The notes: generated by a model from the sequence alone, not told the origin. Shown: positions 7,852 through 17,609, numbered from the stretch's first letter. The stretch is 64,000 bases of DNA from Methylorubrum salsuginis (GCF_900114375.1 NZ_FOSV01000006.1:23679-87678), one strand, 5' to 3'. Program-made: numbers and translations.

Positions 7852-9327
7852 TCAGCCGATGGCGCGGGCCGCCGCCGTCACCTTCTGCACGGAGGTGTCG
7901 ATCTCGCCCGCGGCGGTGGCGATGCCCTCGGTGTTGCGGCGCACCGCATCGACGTTGCGCGCGGCGACCTGCATATTGTTCGAGATTTCGTGGGTGACCG
8001 CGGCCTGCTCGGTCACCGCCGAGGAGACGCTGAGCGAGATTTCCGACAGGTTGCCGATGGTGGCGGTGATCGCCCGGATCGCCTCGACGGCGCGGCTCGT
8101 CGAATCCTGCACCGCCGCGATCTGGTGGCCGATATCCTCAGTCGCCCGCGAGGACTGGCTCGCCAGCGCCTTCACCTCGGTGGCCACGACCGCGAAGCCC
8201 CGGCCCGCTTGACCGGCGCGCGCCGCCTCGATGGTGGCGTTGAGGGCCAAGAGGTTGGTCTGGTCGGCGATGGAGCGGATCACCGAGACCACCTCGCCGA
8301 TCCGCTCGGCCGCCGAGGTGAGGCCGGCGACGATGCCGCTCGCCTCCTCGGCCCGGGCCACGGCCTCGTCGGAGGCGCCCTTGGCCTGCGCCGCGTGCCG
8401 GCTGATCTCGGAGATCGAGGCGGCGAACTCCTCCGAGCCCGCGGCGACCGCCTGGACGTTGCCGGAGGTGATCGTGACGGCCTGCGCGGTCTCCTTCGCC
8501 TGCCGGGTCACGTCGGACATGGCGAGGTTGATGTCGCTTAAGTCCCGCTTGATCGCGCGCTGCCCGTCGGCGCGGCGGTTGCGCTCGGCCATCTGCGCGG
8601 TGACGTCGCTGGCGAACTTCACCACGGCGCAGGGGCGCCCGTCGCTGTCGAGCACCGGGTTGTAGGAACCGTAGATCCAGACCTCGCGCCCGCCCTTGGC
8701 CAGCCGCCGGAACTCGCCCGCCCGGTACTGCCCGGCCCCGAGCGAGCGCCAGAACGCGGCGTAGTCGGCCCCGCCGACCTCCTGGGGATCGACGAACAGG
8801 CTGTGATGGCGCCCGCGGATCTCGTCCAGCGCATAGCCCATCGCGGCCAAAAACTTGTCGTTGGCGTCGGTGATGGTGCCGTCCAGCGCGAAATGGATCA
8901 CCGCCTGCGAGCGGTTGATGGCGGCGATCTGCCCCTCGTAGGAGGCGTTGCGCTGCCGCTCGGCGGTGATGTCGACGGCGAACTTCACTACCTTGAACGG
9001 GCGCCCGCGCCGGTCGAGCACCGGGTTGTAGGAGGCCTGAATCCAGACCGGCCGCCCGTCCTTGGCGATGCGACGGAACTCGCCCGCGCGGAACTCGCCC
9101 GCGCGCAAGGCGTCCCAGAACGCCCGGTAGGCCGTGCCCTCGCGCTCGGATTCCGGCATCAGCAAGGCGTGCTTGCGCCCGCGCAGTTCGTCGAGGCCGT
9201 AGCCGACCAGCGACAGGAAGCTCGCGTTGGCGTCGGTGATCGTGCCGTCGAGGGCGAACTCGATGCGTCCCATCGACCGGTCGATGGCGGCGAGCAGCGA
9301 GCCGGAATCGGAACGGAACAACGACAC
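7852..9327 (-). CDS. Soluble methyl-accepting chemotaxis protein with two PAS domains
   Basis: 491 residues from a GTG start with GGGAG nine bases upstream. The longer frame to 9444 has no coding character. There is no transmembrane segment. Two consecutive PAS domains (about 8-128 and 130-252) share blocks such as [18 protein letters not shown] or [11 protein letters not shown], and SYNPVLD, so they arose by internal duplication and probably bind the same kind of cofactor. The C-terminal signalling domain (about 265-490) has the CheA/CheW-binding hairpin tip [20 protein letters not shown]. It should sense an internal cue such as redox, oxygen or energy and feed CheA. No che genes are nearby. 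Confidence 0.9.
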   Translation of the reverse strand: MSLFRSDSGSLLAAIDRSMGRIEFALDGTITDANASFLSLVGYGLDELRGRKHALLMPESEREGTAYRAFWDALRAGEFRAGEFRRIAKDGRPVWIQASYNPVLDRRGRPFKVVKFAVDITAERQRNASYEGQIAAINRSQAVIHFALDGTITDANDKFLAAMGYALDEIRGRHHSLFVDPQEVGGADYAAFWRSLGAGQYRAGEFRRLAKGGREVWIYGSYNPVLDSDGRPCAVVKFASDVTAQMAERNRRADGQRAIKRDLSDINLAMSDVTRQAKETAQAVTITSGNVQAVAAGSEEFAASISEISRHAAQAKGASDEAVARAEEASGIVAGLTSAAERIGEVVSVIRSIADQTNLLALNATIEAARAGQAGRGFAVVATEVKALASQSSRATEDIGHQIAAVQDSTSRAVEAIRAITATIGNLSEISLSVSSAVTEQAAVTHEISNNMQVAARNVDAVRRNTEGIATAAGEIDTSVQKVTAAARAIG

Positions 9328-9722
9328 GGCGCGAAACTCCCGGCGCCCTGGCCGGCGCCGGATATATGTTGCACACAATTCTTTGCGGTTCCTTAATTCC
9401 ACGGGCGAAGACCGATTTCGACAGACGCCGCGAAAATCCATCATAGATCACGAAACCGTATCACGGGACGTGACATCATTTGTTTCAAAAATACGATCCA
9501 CCAAGACTGTCTAGGCAGATCGGACTAGGCCCAGCCGCCGCGGATTCAAAATACGCCGCCCCGGCCGGTCGGCCGATCGGAGCCGGTCCTGCCGCGACCG
9601 CATGCACCAAAGTGCAGCCTCCGCACGTCGCGGCGAGCCAAGGGAATGTCGCTGCCGTGGCAGCGGGCCGGGGTCGCAACCGCGATAGTCGCTGAGCCTG
9701 ATTATGGCTTTGCGAGGCCACC
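9328..9722. promoter_or_regulatory. Divergent intergenic region upstream of the demethylation cluster
   Basis: 395 bases without a credible gene. It must hold the promoters of the chemoreceptor gene (minus) and of the Rieske oxygenase gene (plus). The part 9360-9500 is relatively AT-rich. A short near-palindrome GCATGCACCAAAGTGCAGC lies at 9599-9617. I could not assign -35/-10 elements or an operator with confidence. Confidence 0.4.
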
Positions 9723-10982
9723 ATGCTCGACGTGACGCCGACTCCTCTGCAGCGACTCCTGCGTGAGCGCCGCCGCGGCTACAGCCTTCCGGCCCCCTTC
9801 TATCTCAGCCCCGAGATCTTCGAGGCCGACATGGAGGTCATCTTCGGCCGGCACTGGATCTATGTCGGCGTCGAGCCCGACGTGCCGGAGGCCGGCGACG
9901 TCATGGTCGTCGATATCGGCAAGACCTCGGTCGCCATCGTGCGCGACGACGACAACGAGATCCGCGCCTTCCACAACGTCTGCCGCCACCGCGGCGCGCG
10001 CCTCGTCCACGACGAGAAGTCGACCGTCGGCAACCTCGTCTGCCGCTACCATTCCTGGACCTACGACCTGACCGGCAATCTGATCCATGCCGAGCATATG
10101 GGCCCGGACTTCAAGAAGGGCTGCCACGGCCTGAAGCCGGTCCATGTCCGCTCGCTCGAAGGCCTGCTGTTCATCTGCCTCGCCGAGGAGGCGCCCGCCG
10201 ACTTCGAGGAGATGGCCGCCCGCCTCGGGCCGTACATCGCCCCCCACAACGTGCGCGAGACCAAGGTCGCCTTCCAGAAGGACATCATCGAGCCGGGCAA
10301 CTGGAAGCTCACGATGGAGAACAACCGCGAGTGCTATCACTGCGGCGCCAACCATCCCGAGCTGACCGTGCCGCTCTTCGCCTACGGCTTCGGCTTCGCC
10401 CCCGAGGAGATGGACGAGCACGACCGGGTGAACGCCGAGCGCTACGGCTGCCTGCTCAAGACCCGGCATACCGAGTGGGAAGCCGAAGGCCTGCCGTCGA
10501 AGGAGATCGACGAGCTCGACACCATGGTCACCGCCTTCCGCACCGAGCGCCTTCCGCTCGACGGTGACGGCGAGTCCCACACCATCGACACCAAGGCGGC
10601 CTGCAAGAAGCTGCTCGGCAACCTCACCAACGCCAAGCTCGGCGGCCTCTCGGTCTGGACCCAGCCGAATTCCTGGCACCACTTCCTGGGCGACCACATC
10701 GTCACCTTCTCGGTGCTGCCGCTCGATGCCGAGCGCTCGCTGCTGCGCACCAAGTGGCTGGTCCACAAGGATGCGGTCGAGGGCGTCGATTACGATCTCG
10801 CCAACCTGATCAGCGTCTGGGAAGCCACCAACGATCAGGACAGCGAACTCGTCGGCATCTGCCAGCAGGGCGCCCGCTCGCCCGCCTACGAGCCCGGCCC
10901 CTACTCGCCGAACACCGAGATGCTCGTGGAGAAGTTCTGCAACTGGTACGTCGGTCGCATGACCGCGCATCTGGGTCGCTGA
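9723..10982 (+). CDS. gbcA: Rieske-type betaine monooxygenase, oxygenase component (GbcA-like)
   Basis: 419 residues. The Rieske [2Fe-2S] ligands are C87, H89, C107 and H110, seen in CRHRGARLVH and CRYHSW. The C-terminal catalytic domain carries NNRECYHCGANHPE, which holds the mononuclear-iron ligands. This is the glycine betaine (or proline betaine) N-demethylase family, which oxidises one methyl group to formaldehyde. Next come a GbcB-like reductase, a DgcA-like flavoprotein, a DgcB-like Fe-S protein and both ETF subunits, the same set Pseudomonas uses for betaine to sarcosine. That favours glycine betaine, though stachydrine or another methylated amine is possible. The released formaldehyde fits a methylotroph. 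Confidence 0.85.
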   Translation: MLDVTPTPLQRLLRERRRGYSLPAPFYLSPEIFEADMEVIFGRHWIYVGVEPDVPEAGDVMVVDIGKTSVAIVRDDDNEIRAFHNVCRHRGARLVHDEKSTVGNLVCRYHSWTYDLTGNLIHAEHMGPDFKKGCHGLKPVHVRSLEGLLFICLAEEAPADFEEMAARLGPYIAPHNVRETKVAFQKDIIEPGNWKLTMENNRECYHCGANHPELTVPLFAYGFGFAPEEMDEHDRVNAERYGCLLKTRHTEWEAEGLPSKEIDELDTMVTAFRTERLPLDGDGESHTIDTKAACKKLLGNLTNAKLGGLSVWTQPNSWHHFLGDHIVTFSVLPLDAERSLLRTKWLVHKDAVEGVDYDLANLISVWEATNDQDSELVGICQQGARSPAYEPGPYSPNTEMLVEKFCNWYVGRMTAHLGR

Positions 10983-10985
10983 ATC

Positions 10986-12110
10986 ATGGCGTCGGTCTCC
11001 TCCTCCGAACCGGCCGCCGCGCGGCTGGCGGCCTCCGCGCCCTGGGATGCGGAGGCCGACGACGCCCTGGTCTGTCTCGCGGTGCGCGACGAGACCCACG
11101 ACGTGAAGACTTTCGTGCTTAGCCCTCGTGAGCCGCGGCTGTTCGCCTACGCGCCGGGCCAGTTCCTGACGTTCTCGTTCGAGATCGGGGCTGAGACGAT
11201 CCACCGCTGCTACACCATCTCCTCGACGCCGACCCGGCCGCACGCCGTGTCGTTCACGGTCAAGCGCGTGCCCGGCGGCCCGGTCTCGAACTGGCTGCAC
11301 GACAACCTCAAGCCCGGCGACACCGTCCGGGCGCTGGGGCCGATGGGCGAGTTCACCTGCTTCCAGCATCCGGCCCAAAAGTATCTGCTGCTGTCGGGCG
11401 GCAGCGGCATCACGCCGATGATGTCGATGGCGCGCACCTTCCACGATCTGGCCGAGCCCCGCGACGTCGCCTTCGTCCACTCGGCCCGCACGCCCGCCGA
11501 CATCGTTTTTCGCTCTGAGTTGGAGACGATGGCGCGGCTCGACGCAGGTTTCCGCTTCCACGCGGTCTGCGAGGCCGATGCCCTCGACGAGACCTGGGCC
11601 GGGCCGAAGGGCCGGCTCTCCCTCGACATCCTGCGCGACGCCGTGCCGGACTTCATGGACCGCGAAGTCTTCGTCTGCGGCCCCAAGCCCTACATGGACG
11701 CCGTCAAGGCGATGCTTCAAGGTGCCGGCTTCGACATGGCCCGGCACCATCAGGAGAGCTTCGACTTCGGCGAGCTGTCCGAGGGCGAGCAGGCGGCCGC
11801 CGCGGAAGCCGAGAAGGATCTCAACGCCGCCCCCGCGGGCGGGGTGCGCACCTTCCGGGTCGAGTTCGCCAAGACCCGGCGTGTGCTCGAATGCCCCGAG
11901 AACGAGACCGTGCTCGACGCCGCCCGCAAGGCCGGCATCCGCCTGCCCTCGTCCTGCGCCAAAGGCCTGTGCGGCACCTGCAAGTCGAAGCTCACCAAGG
12001 GCACCGTCGCGATGACCCACGCGGGCGGCATCCGCCAGCGCGAGATCGATGCCGGCATGGCGCTGCTCTGCTGCTCCAAGCCGACGAGCGACCTCGTCGT
12101 CGAGCGCTAG
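10986..12110 (+). CDS. gbcB: Betaine monooxygenase reductase (GbcB-like)
   Basis: 374 residues, three bases after gbcA. The order is a FAD-binding barrel (about 20-130, with RCYTISSTPTRP), an NAD-binding domain (about 130-245, with LLSGGSGITPMMSMAR and VFVCGPKPYMDAV), a linker (about 250-285), and a C-terminal plant-type [2Fe-2S] ferredoxin domain (about 288-374, with CAKGLCGTCKSKL and the fourth cysteine near CCSKP). It passes electrons from NAD(P)H to the Rieske centre of the preceding oxygenase. The fusion order and adjacency match known betaine demethylase reductases. Confidence 0.88.
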   Translation: MASVSSSEPAAARLAASAPWDAEADDALVCLAVRDETHDVKTFVLSPREPRLFAYAPGQFLTFSFEIGAETIHRCYTISSTPTRPHAVSFTVKRVPGGPVSNWLHDNLKPGDTVRALGPMGEFTCFQHPAQKYLLLSGGSGITPMMSMARTFHDLAEPRDVAFVHSARTPADIVFRSELETMARLDAGFRFHAVCEADALDETWAGPKGRLSLDILRDAVPDFMDREVFVCGPKPYMDAVKAMLQGAGFDMARHHQESFDFGELSEGEQAAAAEAEKDLNAAPAGGVRTFRVEFAKTRRVLECPENETVLDAARKAGIRLPSSCAKGLCGTCKSKLTKGTVAMTHAGGIRQREIDAGMALLCCSKPTSDLVVER

Positions 12111-12171
12111 ACGCGCCGACGACGCTCCAAACCCCCAGACATCGCTCCAAAAAACCTTCGGGAGTCGTCCC

Positions 12172-14214
12172 GTGATCGCCAATGCCGACGCGCTTCTGAA
12201 GCCCCTGACCATCAAGGGCCTCACCATCCGCAACCGGGTGATGTCCACGAGCCACGCCCCCGGCTACGGCAAGGACGGCAAGCCGCAGGAGCGCTACCAG
12301 CTCTACCACGCCGAGAAGGCCAAGGGCGGCATCGGGCTCACCATGTTCGGCGGCTCCTCCTCGGTCGCCGTCGACAGCCCGGCCGCGCCCTGGAACCAGA
12401 TCTCGGTCGCCGACGATTCGGTGATCCCGTATTTCCGCCAGTTCGCCGACCGGGTGCACGAGCACGGCGGTAAGCTGATGATCCAGCTCACCCATATGGG
12501 CCGGCGCACCAAGTGGGACACGGAGCATTGGCTCCCCACCGTCTCACCCTCGCCCCGGCGTGAGCCCGCCTCCCGCACCATCCCGAAGGAGATGGAGGCC
12601 GAGGACATCGCCCGCATCGTGAAGAGCTTCGCCCAGGCCGCCCGCCGCTGCCGCGAGGGTGGCCTCGATGGCTGCGAAGTCTCGGCCGCCCACGGCCACC
12701 TGATCGATCAATTCTGGTCGCCCTCCGTCAACCAGCGCACCGACAAGTACGGCGGCAGCCTGGAGAACCGCATGCGCTTCGGCATCGAGGTGCTGGAGGC
12801 GATGCGGGCGGAAGCGGGCGACGACTACGTCATCGGCATCCGCATGTCCGGCGACGAGATGATCGCCGACGGCCTCAGCCAAGAAGACTGCGTGACGATC
12901 GCGAGCGAGTACGCCAAGCGCGGCCTCGTCGACTTCCTCAACATCCTGGGCGGTCAGGCGCGCGACCACATCGCCCACGCGATCTCGCTGCCGAACATGT
13001 CGTTTCCCGTGGCCCCGTTCCTGTTCCTGCCGAGCGCGATCAAGCGCGAGGTCGACGTGCCGGTGTTCCACGCGCAGCGCGTCACCGACCTCGCCACCGC
13101 GGCGCGTGCCGTCGCGGAAGGCCATGTCGACATGGTGGCGATGACCCGCGCCCACATCGCCGACCCGCATCTGGTGAAGAAACTCTCCGAGGGCCGGGCC
13201 GACGACATCCGCCAATGCGTCGGCGCGGGCTACTGCATCGACCGGATCTATGTCGGCGGCGACGCGCTCTGCATCCAGAACGCCGCCACCGGCCGCGAAG
13301 CCACCATGCCGCACGAGATCCGCAAGGCGGATGTCCGCCGCCGGGTCGTGGTGATCGGCGCCGGCCCCGGCGGCCTGGAAGCCGCCCGCGTCTGCGCCGA
13401 GCGCGGCCATGCGGTCGTGCTGTTCGAGAAGAGCGGCCAGGCCGGCGGCCAGATCGGCCTGGCTTCGAGGGCCGGCTGGCGCGAGGCGATGTCGGGCATC
13501 ACCCGCTGGCTCGTCGCCCAGGTGCAGAAGCTCGGCGTCGATCTCCGGCTCAACACCGAGGCGACGCAGGAAGCCGTCCTCGCCGAAAAGCCCGACGTGG
13601 TGATCGTCGCCACCGGCGGCACGCCGTTCCGCGGCCATGCCAAGGGCGCTGCCGAGCACGCGGTGACCACCGCCGAGGTGCTGGCCGGCACGGTCGAGCC
13701 GACCGGCTCGGTGCTGCTCTACGACGAGATGGGCCAGCACAACGCGTCGTCCGTCGCCGAGCTTCTGGCCAAGCGCGGCTGCCTCGTCGAGATCGCCACC
13801 CACGACCGCATGATCGCGGAGGAAGTCGGCACCACGAACCAGCCGATCCACCTGCGCGAACTCTACAAGCTCGGCGTGGTGATGAGCCCGAACCTGGAGC
13901 TGATCGAGGTCTACCCCGAGGGCAACCGGCTGGTGGCGGCTCTGCGCAACACCATGACGGATGCGGAAGAAGAACGCGTCATCGACCGCCTCGTGGTCGA
14001 TCACGGCACCCTGCCGGTCGAGGGCCTCTACCAGGCGCTGAAGGATGCCTCGATCAACCGCGGCCAGACCGACGCCGAGGCGATGATCCGCGGCGAGCCG
14101 CAGCCCTACGACCTGTCGAAGGGCTACGCCCTCTACCGCATCGGCGACGCGGTGGCCGGCCGCAACATCCACGCGGCGATCTACGACGCGCTGCGGCTGT
14201 GCAAGGACATCTGA
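12172..14214 (+). CDS. dgcA: Dimethylglycine dehydrogenase-like flavoprotein (DgcA / 2,4-dienoyl-CoA reductase family)
   Basis: 680 residues from the GTG at 12172, with GGGAG nine bases upstream. An earlier in-frame ATG lies inside gbcB and is rejected. The N-terminal old-yellow-enzyme TIM barrel (about 5-360) has IQLTHMGRRTKW, SAAHGHLIDQFWSPSVN and KYGGSLENRMRF. A [4Fe-4S] segment follows (QCVGAGYCIDR-CIQNAATGRE), then a C-terminal dinucleotide fold (about 385-680; VVVIGAGPGGLEAARVCAERG). The family removes a methyl group from dimethylglycine or a related amine and passes electrons to ETF. The position between the Rieske pair and the Fe-S/ETF genes fits step two of betaine demethylation. The exact substrate is inferred from context. 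Confidence 0.82.
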   Translation: MIANADALLKPLTIKGLTIRNRVMSTSHAPGYGKDGKPQERYQLYHAEKAKGGIGLTMFGGSSSVAVDSPAAPWNQISVADDSVIPYFRQFADRVHEHGGKLMIQLTHMGRRTKWDTEHWLPTVSPSPRREPASRTIPKEMEAEDIARIVKSFAQAARRCREGGLDGCEVSAAHGHLIDQFWSPSVNQRTDKYGGSLENRMRFGIEVLEAMRAEAGDDYVIGIRMSGDEMIADGLSQEDCVTIASEYAKRGLVDFLNILGGQARDHIAHAISLPNMSFPVAPFLFLPSAIKREVDVPVFHAQRVTDLATAARAVAEGHVDMVAMTRAHIADPHLVKKLSEGRADDIRQCVGAGYCIDRIYVGGDALCIQNAATGREATMPHEIRKADVRRRVVVIGAGPGGLEAARVCAERGHAVVLFEKSGQAGGQIGLASRAGWREAMSGITRWLVAQVQKLGVDLRLNTEATQEAVLAEKPDVVIVATGGTPFRGHAKGAAEHAVTTAEVLAGTVEPTGSVLLYDEMGQHNASSVAELLAKRGCLVEIATHDRMIAEEVGTTNQPIHLRELYKLGVVMSPNLELIEVYPEGNRLVAALRNTMTDAEEERVIDRLVVDHGTLPVEGLYQALKDASINRGQTDAEAMIRGEPQPYDLSKGYALYRIGDAVAGRNIHAAIYDALRLCKDI

Positions 14215-14245
14215 TCCGGGTGGGGCGCTAAGCGCGCCGCATCGT

Positions 14246-14461
14246 CCCTCCCCCCAACGAATCTCGGGCTTGCCCGAGATTCGCAGATGGAAGCCCAAGT
14301 CAGGCAGGCCTGACTTGGGTGGGGGAGGGTGGCCCCCGAAGGGGGTCGGGTGAGGGGAGCGACGCTGCCGCTTGGCCGCATTCGACGCGAACACTCCGGA
14401 ACCGTCGCTCCCCTCTCCCGCCTGCTCCGCAGGCACCCTCCCCCGCAGAGGGGGGAGGGTC
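14246..14461. repeat. Cluster of inverted repeats inside the demethylation operon
   Basis: The 276-base gap between the dgcA-like and dgcB-like genes holds three hairpins: a perfect 11-bp stem at 14259-14282 (GAATCTCGGGC/GCCCGAGATTC), another 11-bp stem at 14294-14319 (CCCAAGTCAGG/CCTGACTTGGG), and GCCTGC/GCAGGC at about 14423-14437. They are flanked by complementary GGGGGAGGG and CCCTCCCCC tracts. It resembles a dispersed chromosomal palindrome and may terminate or stabilise the upstream mRNA. Confidence 0.8.
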
Positions 14462-14490
14462 TTTCGTGGCGATGAACCAGGCCCACCGTC

Positions 14491-16389
14491 ATGACCAGCC
14501 TCATGCCCCTGACCACGGTGTTTCCCGGCCTCGTCTGGCTGATGGCGGCGCTCGCCCTCGTCCAGGGCCTGCGCCGCGCCGCGCTCTGGCGGGTCGGGGC
14601 GGCGGCGCCCGTGGCGTGGCTCGACGGGCTCGTGAAGCTGCCCAAGCGCTACCTCGTCGATGTCCACCACGTCGTCGCGCGTGATCCTTACGCCTCCCGC
14701 ATGCACGCGGTCGTGGCCGGCGGCCTGCTCGCGGCCTCGATCCTCACCGCGCTCGCGATCCTGCCGCCGATCGCGGGGTTTCGCCCCTACTGGTTCGTCG
14801 TGGCGCTCGCCTTCGGCGTGACGGCGGTCGGCTCGCTGCTGGTGGGCGCCCGGCGCTATCCGGCCAAGCAGAAGCGCCTCTCAGCCGGCCGCTTCCAGAT
14901 CCTGCCCTTCCTGCTCGTCGCCTACGCGGTCGGCGGAACGGCGACCGCCCTGCTGCTCGCTTTCGGAATCGGCGGCGTGTTCGCCCCGCTGGCGCTGGCG
15001 CTCGCGGCGGCCGGGGGGCTCGGCCTCGCCTTCGAGGTGCGGCACGGGCCGATGCGCCACGCGGCGGCCGGCGCGCTCCATCTCGTCGCCCATCCCCGGC
15101 CCGGCCGGTTCGAAGGGCGGCCCGACACCGCGCTTCAGCCGCTCGATCTCGACGCGCCCCGGCTCGGTTCGGAGATGCCCGCCGACTTCACGTGGAACCG
15201 GCTGCTCTCCTACGACGCCTGCGTCAGCTGCGGGCGCTGCGAGATCGCCTGCCCGGCCTTCGCCGCCGGCCAGCCGCTGAATCCGAAGCGACTGATCCAG
15301 GATCTCGTCGCCGGTCTCTCCCCGGCCGAGCCCGCTTATGCCGGCAATCCCTATCCGGGCGGACGCCCGGCCCAGGGCGAGCGCGGGGCGCTGGCCGGGC
15401 TGATCGGGCCGGACGCGCGCATTCATCCGGACACGCTGTGGTCCTGCACCACCTGCCGCGCCTGCGTCGAGGAATGCCCGATGATGATCGAGCACGTCGA
15501 TGCCGTGGTGTCCTTGCGCCGCCACCAGACGCTCGAGCGCGGCGCTCTCCCTGAGAAGGCCGTCGGCCCGGTGACGGAGTTGCGCCAGTCCGGCGATCCC
15601 GGCGGGCGCCCGCTCTCGGCCCGCACCGACTTCGCCGCCGGCGTCGATCTGCCGGTGATGGCGGATCGCCAGCAGGCCGAGGTCCTGCTCTGGCTCGGCG
15701 AAGGCGCCTACGACCTGCGCTACGGCCGGAGCTTACGCGCCCTGATCCGCCTGCTGCGCGAGGCGGGCGTCGATTTCGCGGTACTCGGCGCGGAAGAGCG
15801 CGACACCGGCGACCTCGCCCGCCGCCTCGGCGACGAGGCGACCTTCCAGGCGCTGGCGCGGGAGAACATCGCGACGCTTCAGAACTACCGCTTCGAGCGG
15901 ATCGTCACGGCCGACCCGCACGCGCTCCATGCCCTGCGCAACGAGTACCCGGCGATGGGCGGCCGCTACACGGTCATCCACCACACCGCCTTCCTGCTGG
16001 AGCTGATCCGCGCCGGCAAGCTGAACCCGGTCCGACTGCCGGACCTGTCGGTCACCTATCACGACCCCTGCTACCTCGCCCGCTACAACGGGGAGACCGA
16101 GGCGCCGCGCGCCGTGCTCGACGCCATCGGGGTCTCGCGCTCCGAGATGGCCCGCTCGGGCAAGCGCGCCATGTGCTGCGGCGGCGGCGGCGGCGCGCCG
16201 GTCAGCGACATCCCCGGCGAGCGGCGCATCCCCGACATCCGCATGGCCCAGGCGGCCGAGACCGGTGCCGGCATCGTCGCGGTGGCCTGCCCGTCCTGCA
16301 CGGCGATGCTGGAGGGCGTGACCGGCCGGACGTCGGAAATCCGCGACATCGCCGAATTGCTGCTCCAGGCGGTGGAGGCCGGCCGATGA
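14491..16389 (+). CDS. dgcB: Membrane Fe-S / CCG-domain oxidoreductase (DgcB-like)
   Basis: 632 residues. The N-terminus has several hydrophobic helices (about 5-25, 75-95, 98-115, 140-185). Two [4Fe-4S] clusters follow: CVSCGRCEIACPAF (about 242-255) and CTTCRACVEECPMM (about 318-331). The C-terminal half has cysteine-rich CCG modules, including HDPCYLARYN and MCCGGGGGAPVSD. It is HdrD/GlpC-like and is expected to relay electrons from the flavoprotein or ETF to quinone. A second ATG lies five codons in. It overlaps the next gene by four bases (ATGA), so translation is coupled to the ETF subunits. Confidence 0.8.
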   Translation: MTSLMPLTTVFPGLVWLMAALALVQGLRRAALWRVGAAAPVAWLDGLVKLPKRYLVDVHHVVARDPYASRMHAVVAGGLLAASILTALAILPPIAGFRPYWFVVALAFGVTAVGSLLVGARRYPAKQKRLSAGRFQILPFLLVAYAVGGTATALLLAFGIGGVFAPLALALAAAGGLGLAFEVRHGPMRHAAAGALHLVAHPRPGRFEGRPDTALQPLDLDAPRLGSEMPADFTWNRLLSYDACVSCGRCEIACPAFAAGQPLNPKRLIQDLVAGLSPAEPAYAGNPYPGGRPAQGERGALAGLIGPDARIHPDTLWSCTTCRACVEECPMMIEHVDAVVSLRRHQTLERGALPEKAVGPVTELRQSGDPGGRPLSARTDFAAGVDLPVMADRQQAEVLLWLGEGAYDLRYGRSLRALIRLLREAGVDFAVLGAEERDTGDLARRLGDEATFQALARENIATLQNYRFERIVTADPHALHALRNEYPAMGGRYTVIHHTAFLLELIRAGKLNPVRLPDLSVTYHDPCYLARYNGETEAPRAVLDAIGVSRSEMARSGKRAMCCGGGGGAPVSDIPGERRIPDIRMAQAAETGAGIVAVACPSCTAMLEGVTGRTSEIRDIAELLLQAVEAGR

Positions 16390-17609
16390 CCCGCCCCCGC
16401 CGCGATCCCCGCGCCGAGCGGGCCTCCATCCAGGTCGCGGGTGAGGCGCGCCCACGCTTCGACCGCACCGCCCGCCGCACGGGCAGCGGCCGTCCCCGCC
16501 GCGATCCGCGGGCGGAGCGTGCCGGCCAGCGCGTCGCTGCGGAGGCGCGCCCGCGCTACGACCTCAGCCAGACGGTCCGCTTCGACGCAGCCGTGATCAC
16601 CGAGGCCCAGCCCAAGGCCGCGGCAGCCGCCTCCCCAAAGATCCTCGTCCTCGACGATCCCGCCTTCCTCGTCGCGGTGGTACCGGACGCCCCCGGCGGG
16701 CGGCTCTCGTCGCACGACCGGCAGGTGCTCGGCGCCGCGCGCGCGCTCGCCGGCCGCGAGGGCGGCGTGGCGATCCTCACCCTCGGAGCATGCGAGGGCG
16801 TCGGCCCGGCCGGGGCCGACCGCTGGCTCCCGCTCGATGCGGTGGAGGGCTACGACCCCGCGACCCAGGCCGCCCGCGTCGCGGCGGCGCTGACGGCTTT
16901 GGCGCCACGCCACATCCTGTTCCCGGAATCCCTCGACGGCGGCGACCTCGCCCGCCGGGTCGCGGTGCGGATGGGCGAACCGCTCTTCACCAATGCCGAG
17001 GTGGTCGCCGCCAACGGCCTCGTGCGCCCGGCCAAGGGGCGCCGCGTCGAGCAACGGATCGCGCCGGGGCTGCTCTCCACCGTCGCGCCGGACGCCGTCG
17101 CCGAGTATGGCGGCCCACCCCGCGAGGCCCGCCCCCTTCCGGTCGAGGCCGAGGCGCCGACGCAAGGTTCCAAAAGAATCGTGTCGGCCGCCCGCGTCCC
17201 GGCCGACCCGGCCACCGTGCCGCTGGCGCTCGCCGAGTTCGTGGCGTCCGCCGGCAACGGCATCACCGATCTCGACACGTTTCGCCAAGTGGTCGCGGCC
17301 CTGCGGGCGACGCCCGGTGCCAGCCGCGTCCTGTGCGATGCCGGCTTGATGCCGCGTCACACCCAGGTCGGCGCCTCCGGCACGGTGCTGGCCGCCACCT
17401 GCTATTTCGCGCTGGGCATCTCCGGCGCGCCGCAACACCTTCAGGGCGTGGCCGGCTGCGAGCACGTGGTCGCGGTCAACACCGACCTGCACGCCGCGAT
17501 GATCGAGCGCGCGGGCCTCGCCATCGTGCAGGACGCGCAAGCCGTGATGCCGGCCCTGCTCAAGCTGCTGGTACAGGAAGCGCAAGGGACAGGAGACGAG
17601 ACCGCATGA
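16386..17609 (+). CDS. etfA: Electron transfer flavoprotein alpha subunit, cluster-specific, with duplicated N-terminal motif
   Basis: 407 residues, longer than the usual 310-320. The core from about residue 75 is ETF alpha, with the FAD-binding C-terminal domain (GASGTVLAATCYFALGISG, QHLQGVAGCEHVVAVNTD). The first 70 residues contain two copies of a 33-residue unit, starting at residues 3 and 36: RPRRDPRAERAS..QVAGEARPRFD and RPRRDPRAERAG..RVAAEARPRYD. One RRDPRAE-type motif is known at the N-terminus of betaine-cluster ETF alphas; the tandem copy is unusual. It accepts electrons from the demethylase flavoprotein. The start ATG overlaps the dgcB stop. Confidence 0.87.
   Translation: MTRPRRDPRAERASIQVAGEARPRFDRTARRTGSGRPRRDPRAERAGQRVAAEARPRYDLSQTVRFDAAVITEAQPKAAAAASPKILVLDDPAFLVAVVPDAPGGRLSSHDRQVLGAARALAGREGGVAILTLGACEGVGPAGADRWLPLDAVEGYDPATQAARVAAALTALAPRHILFPESLDGGDLARRVAVRMGEPLFTNAEVVAANGLVRPAKGRRVEQRIAPGLLSTVAPDAVAEYGGPPREARPLPVEAEAPTQGSKRIVSAARVPADPATVPLALAEFVASAGNGITDLDTFRQVVAALRATPGASRVLCDAGLMPRHTQVGASGTVLAATCYFALGISGAPQHLQGVAGCEHVVAVNTDLHAAMIERAGLAIVQDAQAVMPALLKLLVQEAQGTGDETA

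Noticed and set aside
9702..12248. An 848-codon minus-strand frame across the Rieske and reductase genes
   Set aside because: Lies opposite two well-recognised proteins and has Arg/Gly/His-rich content typical of antisense frames.
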